Below are positions 55,901 through 64,000 of a stretch of 64,000 nt of DNA, in pieces. The position numbers and the translations under genes were made by a program. The notes beneath the pieces are model-generated. The model did no database searches. It was not told where the DNA came from and was given only the letters and a program-made list of their open reading frames with translations. Each line of letters starts with the position of its first letter. The stretch's first letter is position 1. The stretch comes from Closterium sp. NIES-65 (lineage: Eukaryota; Streptophyta; Zygnematophyceae; Desmidiales; Closteriaceae), in NCBI GenBank assembly GCA_948144175.1, contig CANXME010002303.1, positions 124,001 through 188,000 on the forward strand, given 5' to 3'.

Positions 55901-57755
55901 GTAGTCATTAACCACCAACAGGAAGTAATGCTCGTGACCCTGGCCACGGACGAGGGCGGGGCCCCACACGTCCATGTGAAGAGTCTGCAGAAGAGCCTCT
56001 GTCGGAGGAAACTCAGAGGAGTGAGGAGCGGCGCGCTGCCGCCCCTCGACGCAGGGGACGCAGGTAGGGGCCGGTCCCGGAGGTAGGGGAGGGAGGGACC
56101 GGGGAAGACCAGAGACAAGGATACGGGAGGCCATGCCTCGGAGACGAGGCAGGGAGGGGTGACCAAGGCGGTGGTGCCAAAGGAGAGTCTGTTGGGACAG
56201 GAGACGACACGAGCAGGGCGCAGATGCAGGACCAGACCTGGACGCTGCAACAAACAACTGACCCGACGCAGCTACCTGACCAGACTCAGGAACAGGAGGA
56301 GACTCAGTGGTCAGTGTGTACAGGCTCGACCCCGGCTGACGGGTAAACGTGGCCAAGTGTCGGCCCGTGCGAGCACACGTACAGTGGGTCACCCGCTGGT
56401 TCGCAGGTGTGAACTGGTCAACCCCCTGATCCTGTAGATCAGCTCCACTCACCAAGTTCGTAGAGAATGAGGGGAGGTAGAGACCTAACAGAGTGCCACA
56501 GGGGGCTGCCGGACACGGTAAGACAGTGGAGAAGCTAGCAAGGACAGGACCCCCAGAGGGGTCCGCCAGGGAGACCGCAAGCGGCCGACTAAGCGGCGTA
56601 AGCGTGGTGCGGTTTTAAAAGAAGGAGCGGGAAGCACCCGAGTCAAGGGTGAAGGTGTGCAAGGCCTGAGCCGGCGTAGTACCTGAGAGAGCACACTCAC
56701 CAGCACCTGGGGCAGCAGACGCACTAGCACCTGGAGAAGCAGCCTCACCAGCACCTAGAGCAGCAGCCTCAATGCCACGGTCAGGCGGAACACACAGGTA
56801 ATAGTCACCCTCATCACTAACAGTCACAGCATACATGGCAGCAAGAATAGCATCATAGTCAAGATCAAAGATAGCAGCCCCCGCCCTAGACAGCTCTCCC
56901 CAGCGAGGGATCTCTGAGGAGTCAGGGAACTGATGACGCCAAGCGTCCGTCAGGCGGCCGGAGCAGCGCTGGGTGGAGTGCGGGCCCCTGCACTGCTCAC
57001 CAGCGCGGTCGCCTGTACGAAGGATGTAGGTGCAGGGACCAGTACCCCCACCCCGCTAACGAGCAGCGGACCACTCACGAAGCTGCTGAGGGGACAGGGT
57101 CTCACGACCGCGCTGCTGCTGCTGGCGCGGACCACCACCAGAGCCACTCCTGTGCGCAGAGCCGCGACCAGCTCCACCGCCGCCTCCGCCGCCTCCGCAA
57201 CCTACGCCGCCTCCGCCACCGCCGCCGCCTCCGCTCCCTCTGCCACCACCGCCGCCTCCTCCGCCTCCACTGCTGCCACCGACACCTCCACCTCCGCCAC
57301 CACTCCCACCACCACCCCCACCCCCTCCACTGCCTCCACCACCACCTCCATTGCCCCCACTGGCCCCCCCAACGCCCTTGCCCCCCTTGCCCTTGCCGGT
57401 GCGGCGCTTCCCGCTAGGGACAAACACAGCGCCGACCGACTCGAAACCAACGAGGTCGGCCGCAGCAGTAGAAGCAACAGAGGGCAAGAGGGGAGAGGGA
57501 GAACACCCCTCAAAGACGGGGGTGCGAGGGTCACCACGAGAGGCTCCTACAGCGACAATGCTCTTCTCTACTGCTAGGAGGCGCTCCTCGAGGAGGTCAA
57601 CGGTGAGTGTGGTGGGGCAAACTGAGAGGAAGTGGTCCCTGACTAAGCGAAGGGAGTCAGGGAGCCGGGTGACTATGTAGTAGAGGGTGATGTACATGGG
57701 GGGGGGGTTCTTGGCACAGAACTCAGCAAGAAGGGCAGCGCGGTGGCGAGTGTCA
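52957..57755 (-). mobile_element. Copia element E (minus strand, both ends lost)
   Basis: From right to left the parts are a Gag fragment (57755-56840) with a glycine-rich tract (about 57165-57390) and the zinc motif (about 56970-57045), protease (about 56640), pre-integrase and integrase (about 56200-55560), the repeat linker (about 55110-54940), reverse transcriptase (about 53880-53280) and the start of RNase H, ending abruptly at 52957 against the Helentron N-terminus. Protease to RT is largely open. About four breaks are apparent. Element N interrupts its gag at 57756, so its 5' part, if it survives, lies beyond the right edge. Confidence 0.93.
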
Positions 57756-57886
57756 TGATAAAACTAGAACGAGAATGAATGAACTATGAAAGAGTTGGGT
57801 ACAAGTACTAACCCTAATTGGGTTGTACCCCTTATGGGCTACCCCACTACAGCCTACACACATGTATAAGCTATAATGTTCTAACA
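57756..57886 (-). repeat. 3' LTR of element N
   Basis: This 131-bp LTR runs TGATAAAACTAG...ATGTTCTAACA on the plus strand, followed by the reversed PPT CACCCCCATAGG. It is the same type as 5289-5419. Confidence 0.88.
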
Positions 57887-60800
57887 CACCCCCATAGGCA
57901 AAGTGGGGGAGAACAAGGGGTCACAAGACCAGTCAAGCAAAGCAAAGCAAGCTCAGGGTGGATCACAAAGTCACCACACATTCCGAGCACAAGTTCAAGG
58001 CCACAAGGCCAGTTCACACGCAGGAGTACATATATATATAAAAGCCTAGACAAGCAAGAGCAGGTGTATATATATATATGTAACAGTACAAACAAGGTCA
58101 AGAGGTGAGCAAGTGAGGCAAGGCAGGCACAAGACCCAGCTGAGTACAGAAACGCTGATGATCACAAGGCGCAAGCGCCTTGGTAAAGATATCAGCAGTG
58201 TTGGCCTCAGAGGCCACGTACGCAAGGCGCAGCTGACCACGCTGCTGCAGCTCACGAGCAAGGAAGTAGCGGAGAGCAATGTGCTTCGTTCTGTGCTCCA
58301 GTCGCTGCTCCGACACAAGGCCAGCATGGCCTTGTTGTCTACGTACAGCACTGGAGGAGAACGAGGCGGCTCTCGAGGTCAGTCAGCGGGTAGGTGAGCC
58401 AGCGTAGCTCCTGTGCAGCCATGGCTCCTGCGTAGATCTCAGCCTCACAACTGGAGCCGAGAACAGAAAACGAGCTGGTAGCCCGCCACGAAACAGAGTC
58501 GGAACCAAGACTGAAGGTATAACCCTGTGACGACCGCTGCGTACCCTGATCGTCAGCCCAAGAAGCGTCTGCGTGTCCAGTGAGGACCACTGGACTCTGC
58601 CCTCCAAGCACAAGCCCCATGCCCGACGTACTGCACAAGTAGCGCAACACCCTCTTCGCTGCAGCCATGTGCTCCGGTCTGTGTCTCCTAGGAGCAACAT
58701 AGCGTGCAAGAATGCTAAGAGGGTATGCAAGGTCAGGTCGTGTGCAGGTCATCAGGTACATGAGGCAGCCAACAAGCTCTGGGTACGGGCCACTCGACTC
58801 TACGGACTCATCCGAAGGCAGAGCTGAGAGCGAGTGGCGAGAAGACAGAGGAGTGGCCTGAGGCGAGGAGTACGTGAAGCCGAAGCGCTGAAGGACCTGC
58901 TGCACCATGTGTGACTGAGTCAGGGTAATGGTGCGGCGTGCTCTGTCCCGAGTGATCTGCAAGCCAAGGTAGCTGCGCAGTTCACCCAGGTCTGTGCACG
59001 TGTGTCTCTTCTGCAGTTCCGACTTCACGTGGGCGAGTCCAGCAGTGTCAGCTGTGGCAAAGACCAAGTCGTCGAGGTACACGAGGATGTAGAACGGCGG
59101 CAAAGAAGTGTCGGTGCGTAGAAACAGCGACGGGTCGGCAGTAGAAGGAGCAAACCCAAGAGCCGCAAGTGTAGTCCTCAATGTGTCGTGCCACTCACGC
59201 GGTGCCTGGCGGAGACCGTAGACTGGCCGCCGGAGGCTCCACTGGGTGCCAGGAGGAAAAGTCCCAGTGAAGCCAAGTGGGCGGCACAGCCAGATCTCCT
59301 CGTGCAGGCTGCCCTGCAGGAAAGCAGTGCTGAAGTCAAGAGAGTGTAGCTCGTAGTCACGGTGAGCAGCTACGTGCAGCAGTACCCAAAGAGTTGTCAT
59401 CTTTGGGGTGGGAGAGAAGGTCTGAAAGTAGTCAACTCCCTGCCGCTGACTGAAGCCACGAGCCACGTAACGCGCCTTGAAGACAGGCGGAGAACCCGGC
59501 GGCCGCTTCACCCTGAAAATCCACATGCCATAGACGATGTTCGCCCTAGGATGGGGAACGTGGTCAACGTAGGTGCCTGTGGACTTCCAAGAAGCCATCT
59601 CTGCGTCCATAACCGCCTTCCACTGAGAGGAGTAGGGACCCTCTATCGCCTCCGCGTAAGAGCGCGGAGTCGGGATGTCAAGTGCATCCGGGTCTCCCTC
59701 AGGGGTAAGCAGTACGGACACGAGATGAGGTGAAGCAGCAGCCAAGCACTGGAACTCCTCCTGCCTGTCCTCAAGGATGTCCGTGCCAAGGGCACACTCA
59801 CCCCCGACGGACGGAGGACAGACAGAGTCAGACTCAGCGACAAGACTAGCAGCGTAGTCTAGACGACAGCGAGCAGCAAAGTCGACGAACTCAGCTCCAG
59901 AAGTACCCGCAGGCCCAGCAGCTCCAGTACTCCCAGTACGAGCACCTCCGGGACCCACGGCACCAGCACCCTCAGCAGCCAAAGAAACTCCAGCTCCAGC
60001 AGCACGCCTCCAGCACCGGGCAAACCACTCGCGCAGCTCCTGTGGAGAGAGTGGCTCCCGCCGAGACGAAGCACTCGGAGAACCGCCTGGCACAGCACCG
60101 CCAGACGCCACACGAGCAGGCCCACCTCTCTCAGGCTCCGCACCCCCAGGCTCAGCACCTCCAGGCGTAGCACCCCCAGGCGTAGCACCTCCTGGCTCAG
60201 CACCCCCAGGCTCAGCACCAGCAACCCCAGGCTCAGCACCCCCAGGCTCAGCACCCCCAGGCTCAGCACCCCCAGTCGCAGTACCCTCAGTCTCAGCACC
60301 TCAGGCATAGCATCACACACTCAGCACCCCCAGAGTAAGCACTCCCAAGCACAGCACCCTTAGCAGCACCAGAGTCACCAGCGACCTCGACAGGCTCAAT
60401 TGCGTCTACCTGGGACACAACTGAAGGGGCAGGACCCTAAGGGGGGAAGGGGTCTACCGGGGGGGGACGTGGCACAAGGAAGAGCGGTGGCGGGGGGAGG
60501 GACGGAGTGCGGTAGGGGAAGAGACGGTAGTAGGGGACCGACTCGTCGAACGTGACGTCCTGGGAGGACAGAACACGACGAGAGGTGGGGTGGTAGAGCT
60601 GCCACCCTGGCGCGTCACGGGGGAAGCCAAGGAAGACGCAAGGAGCAGCACGAGGGGACAGCTTGTTCGCAAACAGGTCGCGGACAAACGCCCGAGATCC
60701 CCAGACACGGAGCGGAGACGCATCGCCAACCTCCCCGTCCACAGCAAAGCTGGGGAGGTCTTCGGCATGGAGACCCTGGGCTGAAGGTTGATCTGATGCG

Positions 60801-63397
60801 CCGCGTACCGAACCGCAAATGGCCACAGAAAATGGGGGGCAGCCGCATGCATCATGGACGTACGAGCGACGTCCATGACCATGCCAATGCGGCGCTCAGC
60901 AATCTCATTTTGCTGTGGAGAGTCCGGAAGCGTGAAGGTCTGGCGGATGCCTCGTGCACGACAGTAGGCTCGCAAAAGGCCAGAGGAGATCTCTCCGCCT
61001 CTGTCTGAGTGCAGACGCAGAACATGAAAGTCCGAGCCAAAGCTCCGCCTGAGCGGGAGACGAGCTGCGCGGATCCATTCGATCAACACCTCAGTGACAT
61101 AACCCTTGCTGCGCAAGGGGAAGACTGTGGTGTAACGCGAGTAGTCGTCAACCACCAGCAAGAAGTAGCGCTCGTGACCCTGTCCACGGACGCGGGCCGG
61201 GCCCCACACGTCCATGTGAAGCGTCTGCAACGGGGCCTCTGTCTGAGGAAACTGGGAGGAGTGAGGGGCAGCCCGCTGGCGCCCCTCGACACAGGGGACG
61301 CAGGCAGGGGCAGGCCCCGGAGGAAGGGGAGGGAGGGACTGGGGAAGACCAGAGACAAGGACACGGGAGGCCATGCCTCGGAGACGAAGCAAGGAGGGGT
61401 TACCAAGGCGGTGGTGCCAGAGGAGAGTCTGGTGAGACAGGAGGCGACACGAGCAGGGGGCAGACTCAAGACCAGACCTGGACGCTGAAGCAAACACCTT
61501 ACCCGACGCAGCTACCTAACCAGACGCAGTGGGAGGAGACGCAGTGGTCATTGTGTACAGGCTCGACCCCGGCCGACGTGTAAACGTGGCCAGGTGTCGG
61601 CCTGTCTGAGCGTCCATGCAGTGGGTCACCCGCTGACTCGCAGGAGTGAACTAGTGAACCCCCGCATCCAGCAGGTCAGCACCACTCACCAAGTTTGTAG
61701 AGAAGACAAGATAGGGTGCTAGAGGGGGCCGTCGGACACGGGAGGACGGTGGAGAAGTGAGCAAGGACGGGACCCCCAGAGGGGTGTGCCAGAGAGACTG
61801 CAACCGGCCGACCAAGCGGCGTGAGTGTGGTGCGGTCTCAAAAGAAGGAGCGAGAAGCCCCCGAGTCAAGAGTGAAGGTGTGGGAGGCCGAAGCCGACGC
61901 AGTACCTGAGAGCGCAGACTCACCAGCATCTGAGGAAGCAAACACACCAGCACCTAGAGCAGCAGCCTCGCTAGCACCTGGAGCAGCAGCCTCACCAGCA
62001 CCTAGAACAGCAGTCTCAATGCCCGGGTCGGGCGGGAAACACCGGTAACAGTCACCCTCATCACTAATAGTCACAGCAAGGATAGCATCAAAGTCAAGAT
62101 CAAAGATAGCTACTCCCGCCCTAGACAGCTCGCCCCAGCGAGGGATCTCAGTGGCCTCAGGGAACTCGTGACGCCAAGCGTCCGTCAGGCGGCCAAAGCA
62201 GCGCTGAGTGGAGTGCGCACCCCCGCACTGCTCACCAGCTCGGTCGCCGGTGCGGAGAACGTAGGTGCAGGGACCCGTACTCCCACCGTGCTGACGCGCC
62301 GCGTACCACTCACGAAGCTGCTGAGGGGATAGGGTCTCCCGACTGCGCTGCTGCTAGTGGCGCGGACTACCACCGGAGACACTCCTCTGCGAAGAGCCGC
62401 GACCTCCTCCTCCTCCTCCTCCGCCACCGCCTCCTCCACCGCCGCCACCTCCGCCACCTCCGCTCCCACCGCCACCGCCGCCGCCGCCTCCGCCTCCACT
62501 GCCGCCACCGACACCTCCACCCCCGCCACCACTCCCACCACCACCCCCACCCCCTTTACTGCCTCCACTGCCGCCTCCACCGCCCCCGCTAGCTCCTCCA
62601 GCGCCCTTGCCCCCCTTGCCCTTGCCAGAGCGACGCTTCCCACTAGGGGTAGACGCCGCACCGACCGACTCCAGACCAATGAGGTTGGCCGCAGCAGCAG
62701 AGGCAACAGAGGGCAAAAGAGGGGAGGGGGAACACCCCTCAAAGATGGGGGTGCGCGGGTCACCACGAGAGGCCCCTACATCGACTATGCTCTTCTCCGC
62801 TGCTAGAAGGGCCTTCTCGAGGAGGTCAATAGTGAGAGTGGTGGGACAGACTGAGAGAAAGTGGTCCCTGACTACGCGAAGGGAGTCAGGGAGGCGGGTG
62901 ACTATGTAGTAGAGAGTGATGTACATGGGGGTGGGGTTCTTGGCGCAGAACTCAGCAGGAAGCGCAGCGCGGTAGCGAGTGTCACTAGTGCGGAGGTGTG
63001 TAATGAGGTCAGCGACTGTGGGAAAGGCAGTAAGGTCAGGGAAGAGGTATGGTAGCGTGAGGCGGCTCAGTGCAGCAGTGGCAGGGGAGGAGTAGCTTGC
63101 AACTACAGCGTCGTACAAGGTTTGAGCACTCTTGTACTGGCTAAAGTGCGCACGCTCAGAGGTAGGAAGGTGGCGACGCACAGCAAGACGTGCAGCAGCA
63201 TCGCGCGTGGCCCACTGTGAGCGAACAGTGGCGTCAGCATCAGCAGCAGGGGCAGGAGAGGCACCAGAGGTGAGGTCAAAGAGAGAGAGTCCGTCTGCCC
63301 TATCGCACTGTAAGAAAAGCTGCAGGTCATCTATCCAGACGTCAAAGTCAATGGCCCGACCCTCAGCGTCAAAAGTGAGGACACTAGGGGTAGCCAT

Positions 63398-64000
63398 GAC
63401 AGCAGTAGACTAGCAGCGCGAACAGTGGGGTAAGGGCAGTGCAGTGATAGAGGCGCTGCTCTTACCGGACAGGGCGGCTCGGGCGGCTCGGCGGCTCAGC
63501 AGGAACTGCAGCTCGGCGGCTCGGCGACTCGGCGGCTCGGGCGGCTCGGCGGCAACTACGGCTCGGCGACTCGGCGGCTCGGGTGGCTCGGGCGGCCCGG
63601 CGGTACGCCGGCTCGGCGGCAACTTCAGCTCGGCGTGCGGCGCCCCGGCGGCTCGGGCGGCTCAGGTGGCGCGTCAGCTCGGGCGGCTCGGGTGGCGCTG
63701 GCGGCTCGGCAGTAGCTCGGCGTCGCCGGGGGCTAGGTGGTGACGGCGGGGCCGCGTGAAGGTAGGGCCGGGGCCGGGAAGGGCGGGCGACGGGGCCAGC
63801 AGAGGCTGGGCCGGGGCCGGGAAGGGCAGCGTCGAGGCCGAGAAGGGCAGCGTCGGGGGGTAGGGGTAGGCGACGGGGCCAGCAGAGGCGGGGCCGGGTC
63901 GGGAAGGGCGGCATCGAGGCCGGGAAATGGCGGCGCCGGGGCCGCGGGGTAGGCGACGGGGCCGCAGGGCGGCAGATCGGGGCCGGGAAGGGCGGCGCCG
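63398..64000 (-). other. GC-rich leader of element N (to window edge)
   Basis: The first part (63470-63720) is built of CGGCTCGGGCGGCTCGG units, the rest of GGCCGGGGCCGGGAAGGGC units. The PBS and 5' LTR should follow beyond the edge. No coding signal is seen. Confidence 0.7.

Larger units (their letters stand above)
57756..64000 (-). mobile_element. Copia element N (minus strand, runs off right edge)
   Basis: The 3' LTR is at 57756-57886, preceded by TGTCA, the presumed target site in the gag of element E. From right to left the parts are a leader (64000-63398), Gag from 63397 ([21 protein letters not shown]), a glycine tract (about 62400-62600), a zinc motif (about 62195-62270), protease (about 61850), integrase (about 61420-60740), the linker (about 60300-60060), reverse transcriptase (about 59700-59060) and RNase H to about 58100. 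A segment between linker and RT is shorter than in relatives. About five or six breaks are apparent. The 5' LTR is outside the window. Confidence 0.93.

Overview
The window is a 64-kb nest of transposable elements with no intact host gene. The copia-type elements are very GC-rich, encode glycine-rich Gag proteins and have unusually short LTRs (125-132 bp). From memory, this Gag/Pol style resembles elements in streptophyte algae of the Closterium type; that is an inference without a database search. Plant-type PBS sequences (TGGTATCAGAGC and variants) and a chromodomain Ty3 element fit a streptophyte host.

Layout. 1-4904: minus-strand copia element cut by the window edge. 4905-5288: Ty3 LTR tail and gag start. 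5289-5735: 3' end of a minus-strand copia element. 5736-8702: plus-strand copia element. 8703-12333: minus-strand copia element fused tail-to-tail to the previous one. 12334-12716: Ty3 gag piece. 12717-20128: plus-strand copia element with both LTRs. 20129-25047: Ty3 chromovirus pol, LTR and a second gag start. 25048-29832: plus-strand copia element with a solo LTR inside. 29833-30109: exon-intron-exon-like sequence of cellular appearance. 30110-52956: one AT-rich Helentron (rolling-circle DNA transposon; Rep, PIF1-type helicase and endonuclease) read on the minus strand. 52957-57755 and 57756-64000: two minus-strand copia elements, the second inserted in the gag of the first.

The Helentron is the centre of the window. 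Four LTR-type elements entered it separately, and each is bounded by a perfect 5-bp target duplication: a 1.53-kb non-coding LTR element (GTCTT), a 375-bp TRIM (CATCT), a 4.8-kb copia element (GATTG), and a copia element of another LTR type (CCACT). The last of these itself received a whole 7.4-kb copia element (TTGCT) with a 1981-codon gag-pol frame. With the insertions set aside, the Helentron parts lie in the order expected for one Rep-helicase-endonuclease protein. It carries four stops and two homopolymer frameshifts, so it is dead but recognisable.

The most unusual object is the TRIM at 33381-33755. The junction of its 5' LTR and PBS contains a tRNA(Glu)-like D-arm/A box and a perfect B box at tRNA spacing. 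It therefore looks like a miniature LTR element carrying a tRNA-type pol III promoter, comparable in idea to Cassandra TRIMs, which carry 5S rRNA. Other notable points are a conserved stem-loop beside the PBS in most copia leaders, its compensated counterpart in the non-coding element, and a Gag zinc knuckle with a much enlarged first loop.
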